Below, in pieces: positions 42,696-56,010 of a stretch of DNA of 64,000 nt; within the stretch, counting starts at the first letter, position 1, and the number at the start of each line of letters is the position of its first letter. The stretch comes from Liolophura sinensis (Eukaryota; Mollusca; Polyplacophora; Chitonida; Chitonidae). Made by a program: the position numbers and the translations under genes. The notes beneath the pieces were generated by a model. That model was not told the DNA's origin and did no database searches. It saw nothing but the letters and a program-made list of their open reading frames with translations. The stretch covers positions 20,686,955-20,750,954 of the forward strand of contig NC_088305.1 in the NCBI RefSeq assembly GCF_032854445.1. Direction: 5' to 3'.

Positions 42696-44700
42696 TGTAT
42701 ATTTCTTAGGTCTGTCAAAGGTTTTTTGGGGGTAGTGTAGGCCTAAGAAGTAATCAATCGTTTCAAAAGACCTGGTTTAAATTTTAATATGCTTTAATTT
42801 GAGACGACTTTTTAGAGCTTATACGGGAGTATCGTAAGTTGTTTTTTTTTAAGCATGTACATGAACAGTTAGAATAAAATCCCAATTGAGGTGAAGTGAC
42901 AAAAAGTCGGACTTCACCATCAGTCCGATGAGGGCATTTACCAACTATCACAATGCAACCCAAGGTCTAATTTTACCTTCCATTCACAAAAGCGACCTGC
43001 CGGCATGAAATAAACACATTCGACATACAAAACGATTCCATCACAATAGATGTTAATCTGATGTGAATTTCTCTTTGAAAGGTCACCAAAAAATGCATAA
43101 ACAAAATTTAGATTTAATTTCTTTTTATGTACGTTATCTGTTCTTTTGTTTAATTGTTATGTAATTTTAAAAAAAAATTTTGTTCTCGGCCGAATGTTCA
43201 TAGTTAATGTGTCTCTACAATAATAACATATAAAGGAAATTTGCGGCACAATTGTTTACTTTTTACAGCAGTTCACCACACCGCATGTGACTATATAAAC
43301 GACATTGAGTTAAAATATGTGTATTGTATTGTAATGTCTGGTCCATTTTTGTGGAACTGTATACGGATACCATTAAAAGTCCATTATTTCACAAAAAGTC
43401 TGATGCGGCTTTAAGCTTCTAAGAATAGCAAATCCTTTGTCATATAAAAAACAAACAGATAAAATTTAACGACTCAATCAAATCACCCTGGACAATTCAA
43501 TCTGTCTTTAAGGTACGTGCCAAAGATATATCAGAGTCATTTTCTTGTTAATAGACCTCACAGTGGATGATTTTACACCTGTTAATTGGAAAGTTACACG
43601 TTTTCCAGGACAAGATGTTACAGTCGTAAGAGGACCTACCCACTGGGCCGTGCACCCCCTACCTCCACATCACCCCTCCCTACTCTTTACCCAGCAGGCA
43701 GTTTCGGCACATCACCCACTGACCATCTATGTACTTACACCCCTGCGTGTCATGAGACATATCAATTACCAGAGATCACCGGGGGTCATATAAATGCGAT
43801 TTTAACTGCATTAACTCATGCAACACCTGTTACACCAGTTCATTTTTACACCTGCTCCTGTTAGAGATATTCTCCCTAACTCCTCGCATGCCACTGTTTT
43901 TTTTTTTATGGTCACCCATCTTATTTTTACTTTTATTTCCGTATTGTATTCTTCATAGATTTATGTTCAGCGCACCCCCCCCCCCCCCACTCCTATGGAA
44001 CAAAAATAGATTATGCACAGGTGCATGCTACATTTATGCCTCAGAAATTATTCACTTTGTTGAGGTCAATTTATGTCATTTTATTGATACCGGTATCCAT
44101 GTCTGCTCCCCCCCCCCCCCCCCCCGCATAACATATAATTCAAATACACCAATATCAATCAATCATTCGCAAAACACAGTCTGAAGTGAATGGATGAAGA
44201 GTACAAGACGGAAAAAATTCCTAAACTTTCTATTTATATTTGATTTTCCCTTTAATTTTTTCACGTAATCAAGGTTATTATGTTTACGCGCAAAAATACA
44301 AAAAAAAAACAAAAAAAAACACAGGAGCAAGACAGAGCCCAGGAGAACAGATCGAGAGGCCCAAGAAGGGAAATCGATATCTTGGTTCACTTCCCTATTC
44401 AAATAGCCTAAATTCGTATTGTTGGTTCAATCCGCATGGGCTCTGTGACTACCATTGATAGTGTACATGTAGCCTAGCCTACTTTATACACTACAAAAGA
44501 GATAAAACCATATGCGTCACTTCCGTTTTGGAAATAATCCGATTAGGCATAATCGCTTATATTAAAACCTATTAAAGTGAGTGCGAATCTTATGTGTATG
44601 AAAAGACTTCTAAACAAGAAGGAAACCCAGTCGAAATTTGATATAGTACTTTGAGTTTCTTCATTTGTGTAGAAATGTTTCATTACTCTCCAGATATTGA
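42696..44700. other. Intergenic with poly-C tracts, no gene recognised
   Basis: Runs of C lie at 43976-43989 and 44108-44124; the rest is A+T-rich. ORFs at 43545-43864 and 43888-44184 show no family resemblance. Confidence 0.4.
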
Positions 44701-44705
44701 AACCA

Positions 44706-45035
44706 GAGCCGCGACGACAGTGTGATAGCTGTAACAAATTACACGTAACAGGTGAAATATGGCCCCTAGTCAGTAAAGTTCACTTTTGTTTTTATTCTAA
44801 CTGTTCTGTTCATGTAAAGGAATAAACATCAGCAAATTGTACAAAAAAAAATAGCACCATGATTTAAGCAGAATTAGGTAACAAAACATGCAGTGATGTT
44901 CACTGCAATTTATTGGACGAACCAGAGCAGCGACGACAGTGTGGTAGCCAGCTATTAGTCACACGTAACTGGTGAAATTAGGCCTCTTGTCAGTTTACCC
45001 AGTGAGGGTTTTATTGTAACTGTCCACGTAAATGT
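44706..45035 (+). repeat. Direct duplication, about 220 bp apart
   Basis: GCGACGACAGTGTGATAGCT... CACGTAACAGGTGAAATATG (44708-44760) recurs as GCGACGACAGTGTGGTAGCC... CACGTAACTGGTGAAATTAG (44930-44980), then GTCAGT and a Tt-rich GTAACTGT part in both. Confidence 0.65.
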
Positions 45036-45480
45036 TTAGGTAACAAATTACACGCCCCGCAACACAATGGCCTAATGAAGGTTTAATTTATTTCATAGGA
45101 ATTTCACCGCAGTTCGTTCTCGTTAAAAACGATGTACCGGTATATAGGCTTATACAAGATATTTTTTCATGTTAGAGCAGACAATATAAGGCTTATGCAA
45201 TTGTATATTATAAAAACAGAGGTTCCTATGGCACTCATTTTTAGAGAGCAAAAATATGATATAAATGCGAAACTATAAATAAAATAAAAAATTGTGATAT
45301 CACTCAGTTTATCTAGGCTTGAGGGTGAGACTGAAGGTTCTGTGCTGGCTGTTTACAATTCAGCATCTTTATTTTGCTAAATCTCCGGCGCTGTTATGTA
45401 TAAGTGCAATTTCGTTTATCGGCCTAATAGGTCTTATAGTACCGATATCGGTAACGTGAACATGCTGTGCACGAGGAGTG

Positions 45481-45952
45481 CAATCTTTTGGTTCAAGGGG
45501 AACAACTCTTACTGTCAAACGTTGCCAGATTTTAAGGCTGTGAGGTCACCTGTTCGAATCCATCTTTCGCCGGTTCGACTGCGTTCTTGGAATTGTAGGT
45601 GAGTAGGATTGTAAGGTAAAACTACCTGGTGGACTTTTTTCGGTCTTTGTGTTGTTCTTTTTCCGAGAACCTTCTGCGAAAGAAATTTCCTTATTATATT
45701 TGTATCAAACGTGTAAAGCTAAAATGTTCTGCCTTGAACTGATAGACACCCGCTTTGTACTCGCTGTTTTGCGTAATCACAGTCTGAAAACTGTAGTATT
45801 CAACCGGTAACAATTTTCGTTGAGTTTGAAGTGTAGGCCTCAAGGCTTTGTTGAATCGGACCCATCTTTGGAGGGGTCGTCGTCATGTGACTGAAAAATT
45901 GTTAAGTACGACGTTGAACCCCAAGCACTCACTCACTCACTCACTCACTCTG
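45481..45952 (+). mobile_element. Possible SINE of a third family with (ACTC)n tail
   Basis: ACCTGTTCGAATCCATC (box B-like) lies near 45548. GAAAAATTGTTAAGTACGAC, GTTGAACCCCAAGCACTCAC and an ACTC run (45926-45950) form a SINE-type end. Whether head and tail belong to one element is inferred. Confidence 0.5.
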
Positions 45953-46280
45953 TGGAGGAGTATCGTGGGTTATACCCCTTCCGTGCAGAGCTCTTTTGCA
46001 AAGGGTGAAGGAACAGCCGTTCAGTAGAAACGGCCATTTTCATTGGGCGGTGACCTATTCCTGCAGGGCAACCTCATGCATTGTTTCAAATACCGCTTAG
46101 TTTTCAACACTCATTTTAATATTTTCAACACGATTTAAGCAAATACCACTCACTGTGTTACTTGCATTTGTTTTAGAACCCTACAAATGTTGTCAATGAT
46201 GTGGAATTAAATGTGTACCTTGACAAAATCTAAGCCAATCAGATCGTCGGTAACAAAGCATCGATGAATCATGTAAGTGG

Positions 46281-46420
46281 GGGAAACACTGGCGCGGAAG
46301 AGTAAAGAAAAGAGGTTACGAAATTTACGTGAATTTAAACGTCTTATTGTGTTTTAACGAAGGATGTGCTGTCAACAGATTGCGGACTAAACGAGGAATT
46401 TCTGGGCGAGCTGCAAATGG
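46281..46420 (+). promoter_or_regulatory. Candidate 5' UTR first exon of the downstream gene
   Basis: A comparatively less A+T-rich stretch (GGGGGAAACACTGGCGCGGA) ends at GAGCTGCAAATGG|GTAAGG, a good donor at 46421. It lies 1.25 kb before the clear acceptor at 47670. Purely positional evidence. Confidence 0.3.
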
Positions 46421-47670
46421 GTAAGGATGACAGGAAATACGGTGCATTTGAGGAAAGCAAAACGGAAGCAAATCTGTTGGAAAACCAAATAACATGAAAA
46501 AAATATTTTTAATTTTATTTATTTGTTCTGTCCCGGCAGTTTTGGATGTCGATCTTCAATGGGCATCAGATGGTATTATGGTGCGCAAATTGTCCCTTTT
46601 ATGCGCTATTTGTATCTAATGTTTCTTGCTCACGATGGGAAGATAGACCGTCCAAGATGCGAATCGTGATTAGATATCATGGACTTTGCTTAATGTTGTT
46701 GTTGTTGTATGTTGTTATCGAACACTTCACAGATATAGGTTTAGCATAATCATTTATTGGTACGGTGATTTGCCAACGCCACCTAACAACTGTACGCCAC
46801 TATTTTTATCTAGAATAAAGTAAGTGATTGTATACTTACATGAATAGAAAATTTATTCTGACAGCTATGTTCAGGAGCATCGTTTAGTCAACAACGTTAA
46901 ATGTACTACCTCTATATTTTATATTTCTAACATTCATTCTGTTGGTCGACTGCCAAGGTAAATGTCAGAATGTTAAATAAGGAGGGAGATCATGTAGCTC
47001 GCTGAATTCGTACATCGTGAAATACTTCAAATAGCCACATACTGACCACCCAGAGGTGGATGCTGTAGCTCATAAGTTGATGTATGGAGAGCTACAGAGT
47101 GAAAGCTAATGGAGTTGTATGGCTTTCACTGTTCAGATAAGAATCCTTGACATAAAGGATTCATAAATTAAGGATTACAGCTAAACGTTGCAGAGGAAAA
47201 GTAAGAACCTTTTGTTTAATAATGCCTTTGAAAGCCATGTTTTGCACTGCATTCAACATCCACAGGCACTTATATTCGCTACTAATATTTATGAGGCACC
47301 ACACCTCCTCCTCTCCTCCTCCTCTCCCTCTCCTCATCCTCCAGCTGAAGCCTGCCATATTTTTTTATTTTGGGTGGTTCGTGACCTGCCCAGTTTTCCT
47401 ACCATTTAGTTGCTCTCTGGCCATCAACATATAATCAGCAAATAGAGCTACAGTATTGTATCTAGGCCCTGAGGCATAGTTGGGTGAGGGTCATAAACAT
47501 TTCTGTTTCGCAAATTTGAAGATCACCAAACTGTCATATAATTCAGGCTGTGCTTCATTCCATTGATATTACTTTCTCAGTGTAATGTCAGTGTAAATCT
47601 GCCAGTTGTTGTTTGTTGTTTGTTTTTTTTGTTGTTGTTGTTGTTATACCATTTTTCTATTCTCTTGCAG

Positions 47671-47873
47671 ATATGTTAAAATAAACAGTTGTCTTTTGGT
47701 GTTGGGACAACGAATATGGACTTACCATGGATTTACGATCATTTAGGAAGAGGCTTATTGGAAACTATTACCATAGACATGGCAGCTTCGTAATTTGCTG
47801 AAATGAACAAATTTTAATCATGACAACGCCACTAAAGTCAGATGATCAGGATAGTGGAAGTACAGAAAGACAG
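47671..47873 (+). CDS. First coding exon of an unidentified gene (CDS 47820-47873)
   Basis: The acceptor is TTCTATTCTCTTGCAG (ends 47670) and the donor AGACAG|GTGAGT (47874). The coding part is 18 codons from ATG at 47820, MTTPLKSDDQDSGSTERQ, ending in phase 0. The stretch is hydrophilic and Ser/Asp/Gln-rich, as in a disordered N terminus. The 149-nt leader in this exon holds two upstream ORFs (see separate entry). No downstream exon was recognised before 64000, so the product cannot be named. Alternatively this is a wholly non-coding 5' UTR exon with a chance ATG. Confidence 0.55.
47716..47793 (+). promoter_or_regulatory. Upstream ORF (25 codons) in the leader
   Basis: ATG at 47716 opens MDLPWIYDHLGRGLLETITI followed by DMAAS and TAA at 47791-47793, in another frame than the main ATG at 47820. 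A second tiny uORF (ATG AAC AAA TTT TAA) begins at about 47803. Such uORFs often damp translation; here that is inference. Confidence 0.4.
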
Positions 47874-49407
47874 GTGAGTTGAATATGTGTTCGTTTGGGT
47901 GCCTAGAATGCATTCAGTTATACCGATGTGATATGTGGGTATTTCAGTGTGAATACAAGTACATAGTCTCTCATAAGACCTCAGATCTGCTGAATATGAA
48001 CATCTATCAGGTAATTCTTAAGTCTTCTTTGCACAGAGCAATAGTCAAGTTGACCCACCAAATCTGACTAGTCAAATGAAAAGAGAACATGTGCCATGCC
48101 ATGCTAACATTGTAGCATTCATCCGTACACAGCTTATGAAGTACTCTTGTCCAATTTTTATGAGTACCTCATTGCACATGTGGGGCCCTCTATGGCCGAA
48201 TCATTGAAGTAATGTCTGGCCCTTAATCACTGAGGTTGTTTGTTGGGTTCTGGCAATTGTTTTTTTAATTTCTTGAGTTTAATATGGCCCATACTGCTTT
48301 TTCCTTTTGTTTTATAAATTTACATAATTTATAAGGCTTCGTGTTTAGATAGCTCAGCAATCCAGTTTTGCACGGAAGATAAAAACTACGAAAACTTGCG
48401 TTACATGAAACAAAGTGATTGCATGTGTTGCAAAATTTGACAGAGTTATTCCAGAGTTGTCTCCCCTATCAATTCTTACTGCGGGTACATGTATTTAAGC
48501 TTACAATGTACTGATCCATAAATATGAATGGACATGGTTGAGTTGTATTGTTGTGATTGGTTTTTTGTTTTACTTACTGTCAGAAAAAAACCCTCCAATT
48601 TCTTCACAATTTGGCATGTGGATAAGTTCGTGAGTAGGAAGGCTTAGTGAGCACAGAGCCTGCTTTATTATAAGTCGCACTACTTGCAGTTTCCTGTTGG
48701 TTGTAACTTGTAAGATGTTCTGTTTACATATATATGCTCATCCATGGGCTCTTTTGAAACAGTAGCACACCCTGCACACTTACATAGTTACTGTTGACTT
48801 GATTAATGGTTGAAATAGTGTTGAAAGAGATTCAAAATAAAACCGCAGGGCATAGGCAATCAGTTCAACAGTTTGAGTTGACATGTAGTTGGGTGATTTT
48901 CATGATCATGCATGACTTATTCCATGTACATATGTGAAAATAATCATGAGGCTAAGGTTTCCAAGTGCCATGCCATGTTTCCAAAATGCTTTGGCCAGGC
49001 TGATTCAGTGTGTGGTTGTGGAAATGAGTTCCAGATTCCAGACATGCAGCAGTTTTATCTGTGATGTATTTGGTTTACCCACTGTGATGCTGCACTGTTG
49101 ACGCTGCAGTGGAATGTCCAGCGTCACTGAAATGACGTAATACATCCTACTTCGGACTTCTGTCGGGGTTCCATTCACTAATATGTGACCATGGTCATGT
49201 TTACTGTCGTAGTGAATCTCTGTATTTGTTCTTTAGTTTGCAGTAAAATGAGTATGCATTGTCTCTGAATTCATATCGTTCCTGTGTACACTGTATGCGG
49301 TTAAATTAAAAATTATTAATTCTCTCAGTATAACACATAATCCCTTTAATATATTGTAATATTTAATTGTTTTGCCTTCCGGTGGAGAGTACTACATGCA
49401 CATACTG

Positions 49408-49606
49408 TAATTCTTCAACTTTTTTGCCTGTTTGCAAGGTATTTATTCAGACATATTCCGAAGGCCTTATTCTGTATCAGTGTAGACTGATAAAATTATA
49501 TTTTTTGTGAAACCCCGAAATTGGCCAATCCAACCAATGTAGTTTTGTTTCCAAAATCATTGAAAGTTGCTCTTTTACTTGCAAAAAAGTGGAGGAATTG
49601 GGGTAG
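49408..49606 (+). mobile_element. MITE-like family B, copy 4
   Basis: GTAATTCTTCAACTTTTTTG at the left and GCAAAAAAGTGGAGGAATTG at the right are inverted repeats. The core TTGGCCAATCCAACCAATGT is shared with the copy at 11518. Confidence 0.6.
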
Positions 49607-52600
49607 ACTCAAATATAAGGCTTTGTCTGTTACGCAACTGAAAAGAAATAAAGGAAAAACAAAAATAAACTGGAAAAATATCCAAGGTAATAGCTATCTA
49701 TAGGACTTGTCAAGACAAAAGTTCAGAGATCTGAACATCCTTTGTTTGGGTTAAGGTTCATGTGTACAACTGACATACCCTGTGCTGCTAGGGAGACGGT
49801 CAGTCGAAAAAAATCAGGAAGTCACGCTTATAGCTTTGCTCTCAAGGTTGCAGAAACAGGGTGTTGATTTGAATAGGGTTGTGCATCAGTGAAACTTCCG
49901 TCTGTGGAACAGGCACGCTGGTTATAGACACAGATGGCATAGGGACCTTGGAAGTGAGACCTACCCCAAAAATACATGTACAGGAAGAGCTGGGTATAAC
50001 CAGGAGATAAATTGACATCACCTCCCCCCCTCCCAAGTTCGAACCCTCATCCCTCCAACTCGCCCCACCCTACTTCCTTGCATGAATGCATAGGCTACTT
50101 GACTCCCCAAGGCCCTCAAGTGGAGCATCTCACATCACTGACCCGAAGTGGATAAGATCTGTCTGGTTCAAAGTGTCACCTATTGCAAAACAGATTTTTG
50201 AGTTGTTATTCTTGGGCAATAACGGCCGTTTTACCATTCATGTCGTGAAACTGTCCGTTGTCACAGTTCATCAAGTAGCACTATTGGCTTTTCTCATTCA
50301 GACAGACCATGTGACTCGCAAATTGCGGTTTTCAGCAATGCTCCAATATTACAAGTCTCCCGTGATAATGCATGAAATGCAGGGAGTGCACCTAGCTCGA
50401 ATTGTTTCAGTCTGATATTAAACACATGCTAAAGAATATCCCCAGCGTCACACAAGGTGTCTTTTAGTCTAGATTTGGTGGTAGGTTGAAGAGATTGGAA
50501 TCTCCCCTTATATCTAAGTATCTGTGGGTGACAGGCAGTTTACAAAAAAAAATTCTATATGTTTGCTGTCAAAGTGTACTCTAGGCTGCTTTGCGCATAC
50601 AAGGCGCTTTCTGTTCTACTTTCCAAAATTTGAACAGCTTTGTGATCAATGTTGACTTGTCAAACTGTTTGAATCGAAGTTATCAGCACAGACCTTAACA
50701 CTGGATCTTGAGGCATGAACTACAGGCTGTGAATGGCGGGTAACCCTCTGCTGAACAATGAGTGAACAACCTCAGCTATCAGGGAACGATGAACTAAAGC
50801 TAGGAATGCTCAGTAGACATAAGGGTACCTGCGGACAAAAGCTGAAGTATGGACACAAAAAACGAAGATGTGACCAGTGAAAAGACAGAGATGTATGTGG
50901 ATGTGCATCATGTGTACTTATACCATGCTGTGAAGATGTTATAGTCGGACAAACGGCATGGTCATGACAGTCTGTACATGTACCCTGTCTGGCCAAGTAG
51001 TGGAACTGGTATATTCTGAACTGGTAGGTTTAAAAAGTACTTACGCCCCATTTGGTACTTATGCTAGTGCTCGTGGAGCAAGGGCTGATTGGTTGCACTG
51101 TAATTGGAAAAGTGAAAACTGGGAGATATTCATCTGTTTTTTGGCTGTTTCGCTGAAAATCTGCAGGAATGTCTACAAGAGGCCATTTCACTGCTAGACT
51201 GCGTTTTATATGGAAATTCATGTAGGTGGATGGTTTGTACACACTGAGTTTAGAGTGTCTTGTGATTGGAGACATCCTTTTAACATTAAAATTTGACCTG
51301 TGGTGGCAGCATCCCAGATTGATGATTTCTAAGTTAAAGGCTAGAAGGTAAGAACAGTCACCAAGATCATACAGGTACATGTACATGTATTTAGGCCCAA
51401 GCTACCAACAAAACGCTCACTAGTGGTGGTAAAATATGTCAATTGTATTAGATTGTATCATTTTTGGACATTGTATATTTAAAATGAAAATGGAGCTCAC
51501 GGAACTACTATTGCATACCCGAATGTGTGTAAACTAATTGTACCAGACTTGACCGTATCAGCTTCATACTGCATGCCAGCTATATGTAGAGTGAGTGTAC
51601 AAAGGTACACATTGGGGAAGTATTGTTTGAAGTGAAGGATAATATGAGTGGGAGTGTCCATGTTATGGTCTTTTTTTCCTGGTGAAATAAGTACAGGTTA
51701 ACAGGAGAAACTTGAGAATGGATTCATGTGTATGTACATTTCAATATAAGATTTGGTGGACTTGTTTCCTCCTTAGTGGGTAGCATATTGAAAATGGTCG
51801 TAGTTGAGCTACGAAATATACATGTATGGGCATCTATATTAGTAATGGAAGAAGCTTGAGAATATGTGTTTAGATAGTTTCACAGGGACCTAGCTAACAG
51901 TGGGAGTTGTATGTACATGTGTATTGGTGCACCTATGAATACAAAGACTTTTACATGAAGGATAAAGGTAAATTTAGGGTGTATTGGACTCGTGACTTAG
52001 GCGTACATAGCAACATGTATTTTCCCACAGTCCTTGTTAACTGTGTCACTTGTGTGTGATGTGCTGCTCATTAGCAATATGCATTTTTCACCCTAATGCA
52101 TTTTTTTTGGTGACACATGAAACAATTTGTAACAAAATACAGAAATGGAACAAATGACAACTCATGTATCAGGAGAGCTGGTCAAGAGAGTTGTCATGTG
52201 TGTATGTGTGTGTGTGATGTACAGGGAAGTACAGTATGGAATGCGTGTGTAGACAATGCAGCCACTATTGTCACAGATTCATGTCTCGAGAAAGCTTGCA
52301 GGTGACAGCTGACAAGTTTAGGGTTTTTTCGCTTTACAAGCCAATGCAAGTTCGTAATGCAAATAGTTAAAAGAAAAAACATATTCTACCAGATTGAATT
52401 GTAAGAAGTAACTTTGAGATTTTAACAGTACACAGTAAACAATAATCAACAGGCACATGTATCTTAACATTGGCCATTGTGTGAAGTTAAGTTTTGCAGA
52501 TCTACCCTAAATGACCATGAATATGAACTGTGACTAAATTGCCATTTTTTCCTGATTCTGAAATTTCTGTTGATTTTAGAAAGTTGTTTTGAAGTTTGCT

Positions 52601-52954
52601 TGGAACATGTTATGCAAATCTACTGGAAAATTGTAACTTTTAGCATCAAAAGTAATATTTTGTGACATTTATATGCCTATAATAATTCACTGTTGTTGAC
52701 AAAATTTTAGGTGACTTGGTGTATTTTATATGAATTTGTCATTGCTAGACATATATACCACCTGTATTATTCTGTTATGACAGGAGTATCTCTGAAAGCA
52801 TACAGTGCATGAATGATTGAATGCTCATTGGAGCAGATTCCATGATAGATTGGTAGAAATGCATTCACCTGTTCTCAGGAACACAAATTCTTGTCGCAAA
52901 TACATTATTACAGTTATACAATATTACACGTAGCGGCAATTTCTATCAATATAC

Positions 52955-53165
52955 CCTAATTCTTCAGCCTTTTCAATTGCATCTTGCAGCCCATATTTTG
53001 AAACATTCTGAGATAACTATGTGGTGTAGAGAAATAATTTGCACAGTTTTATGAAACTTGCATTTTAAGTGACACAAACGAATCATTTTCATGATAATTG
53101 TATGCGTAAATTCCACTGAAAATAGTGCTTTAGCTATTGGTTAAAAAGGTTGAAGATTCACAGAG
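52955..53165 (+). mobile_element. MITE-like family A, copy 3
   Basis: CTAATTCTTCAGCCTTTTCA and AAAAAGGTTGAAGATTCAC are terminal inverted repeats. The core GTGTAGAGAAATAATTTGCA and AAGTGACACAAACGAATCAT matches the copies at 11199 and 17160. Confidence 0.6.
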
Positions 53166-55799
53166 TACTTTCTGGAGTGTGATTCTGATAGAACAGGTTA
53201 CGGATTACACACATGCTGAATTTATAGACAGTAGTTTAACATCTGGCTGATGATGTAAATCCACATTTCCATGTGTAAAGTACTTGGTATTTCTCATCCA
53301 TTTATGCCCTTGGTTTAGCACATGGAATGATAGCTAATCTACAGGCAGAAGTCAGTAATGTTGTGAGTTTCATTCTCCTCATGTTTGAAGGCAGCATCAC
53401 ATAGATTTGTTTTACACGTTATTTAATCAAGGTCTTTTGTATGAAAACGTGATGCTTGGTTGTTGCAGTGAGCTGGTGTTTTCTTGCCCCTCGATTATGA
53501 TCAAAACTGTATAACACTTGATGGGCAGTTTTTGATGTTAAGTTAAATGTATTTCTTTCCTTTCCTGAACCACTGCTCGGAAGACAAACCTTTTGTTCTA
53601 GAAAGCTAGAAATTAATGATATTGAAAAGGTAACTTAGAACAAAGGTGAAAACAAGCTTTCTCAAAATCTTTGTGTAATATCCTCCAATGTGATAAACAT
53701 ATTCATTAATAAGTAAATCAAAAAAAGAGTCGGAATAAATTAAAAACTTCACATTTCAAGTATTTTATACATCTCAAATGCAAAAGTTTACCGTTTATCA
53801 CAGTCGCACAGCAAGAGGGACCAAGGGTTTGTAACGCTCTGCAAAACTGCATACAGTATTAATAATTAAAGATATTATGTCTAAGTCTTATGATTTCGTA
53901 ATGATATATACGAATGAGGAACTGCAACAACAACAGAACTTTGGCTTAAGGTACGTTTGGTGGCTTCAGGAAGTGCCCACGTGAGTATGCAGGGCGGAGT
54001 CCAGAATAAGGCTATGTATTATAGTGCAGTCTGCAGAGTTATAACAAAGTTCAGAGTACAAGGTGTCTGATTTCAGGATTCAGGTTTTACTTCGGCTCTC
54101 TTGTATTTCCTTTATTTCCGGAATGAGGACTTTGTGCTCTGTGAATCATTGCAGAGAATGTGACACACTTGTACACGGTATATGGTCTCGGATGTCGGGC
54201 CTACAGGCTCTTAATTAGCCTGTGTTGTGTTCAGACTGTACACTGAATTGGTGTGCGAATTGATATTAGTGTGTCTAAGGAAGTGGTAAGGATGCTTGCA
54301 CATATGTGACCTGGAATGGTTTACCTGGGCTTCTAAAATGCATGACCTAGTATATTCAGAGCTTTCAAAATGTTCCCTTTTCGTGTATGACAGATCTCTG
54401 TGTGGGATGATAGAAGGAGGTGTGTGAATTCGCCTAGAATTTCTTGTCTCGTGAGGAATGTAAGGTATGGGGTGGGTCTTGTGGTACCACCCAGGCCAAA
54501 GCTAGCATTGTGTACAGGTAAGGTAGACAGGGGTAGAGGTTTTCACTTGTAATAACTAGAATCAAGTTTTGCATACGTGAACCAAGGAACAAAAAGGCAT
54601 GTGCATTCATGTTTTATGTGTTCTTCCCTCGGTCTTCATGAACTGATTGCTTTTTAACTGAGTACACAATTCTGTGCGATCTTCATGCTTGAAGGCGTTT
54701 GGATGGATTGTATTTTGGGATCCATTCGGGCATTTTAAGTGAATAAAGCCAGAATAAAACTGATTTCAGACTGAAGTCCTTGTTGACAGCAGACATCCAG
54801 ATTCATGCGGTTTAGACAATCTAATACTGATACATTCATTCAGGTGGTGGTTGTGAAAAAGTTATTGTACGCAAACGTAGCCAGCTCTAAGGAAAACGTG
54901 AATGTTGTGTTAATGTTGAGAAAATTGGAAAGACCAAACTCTTATTGTGGAAATAGGTGCTTGGAGTTAGGGTGGCTTCATTCCACACATACATATAACA
55001 TAGGGTATAGCTATTCATCTCTGGACTTGTTTGTTGTTATAGACATCATATGGACATGTACACCTACACCTATATTTACCCAAAGTGCAGTTTGGACTAT
55101 GGTCAATAGTCCAAACTATGAAAAAAAAAAAAAAAAAAGAGCAGTAGAAAACCTATATCCCCTGTAGACTGATGGCATGGGCCAGCTGACATGTGAATGG
55201 CCTGGATCTGAAATTACCACATCTGGTAAAAGTTTAGGGCAGAAGACTGGAATACCTTACTCCAAGATCTGACCGGAGGATTACTGGGGGCAGGAATTTC
55301 CAGGAAATACAATGAAGATGTGGACTGACCCCTGTGTGACTCCCGTCTGTGGGTCAGGGGTGGAATAGTTACCCTGCTTGACACAGCATAGGGTTCTACC
55401 CTCAGACTCCCTATCAGACAGGGTTGGGTTTGCTGTTTGACTTTGGACAGTTGTAAAAAAAGGCAAGAGAGGCCTAGTTACAGACATTCAGCAACCCTTT
55501 TCTTTAAAGTGATTTGTGCAACCTGTCCAGCTGAGGGGTTAATTAAGGATGGATTCCCAAAGGCGCTCGTTAAGCCTAAGAAGTTTTTGGATAGAGTATC
55601 AGACTCCAGTAAAGCGAAACCCTGAACCCCAGGGTGATAGATTCTCTGTCCATCACCAACAGAACTGGTCAAGGCAGGCTCCCAGTGTAAGGACAGCAAG
55701 CCAAAGGTGGAAGGAGAGACATGTACATGTAAGTCTTTAAGAATGGGGGCATTGATTTTCAGCTCATAGGTACGAAGTTAGACAGGCACATATCTCAGT

Positions 55800-56010
55800 T
55801 TAATTTCAAATAATAGTACATTGGGTGTCAGCTCAGAGTTATGAAGTTAGGCAAGGTATTATGATGAAGTGGTGAAAAGCACACTGTATCAACATAGGTC
55901 TAAATAATAATACATTGGGTGTCAGCTCAGAGTTATGAAGTTAGGCAAGGTATTGCGATGAAGTGGTGAAGAGTACACTGTATCAATGTAGGTCTAAATA
56001 ATGATACATT
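55800..56010 (+). repeat. Direct duplication, about 100-bp unit, two copies
   Basis: ATTGGGTGTCAGCTCAGAGT followed by TATGAAGTTAGGCAAGGTAT and GATGAAGTGGTGAA recurs at about 55820 and 55914. Confidence 0.85.
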
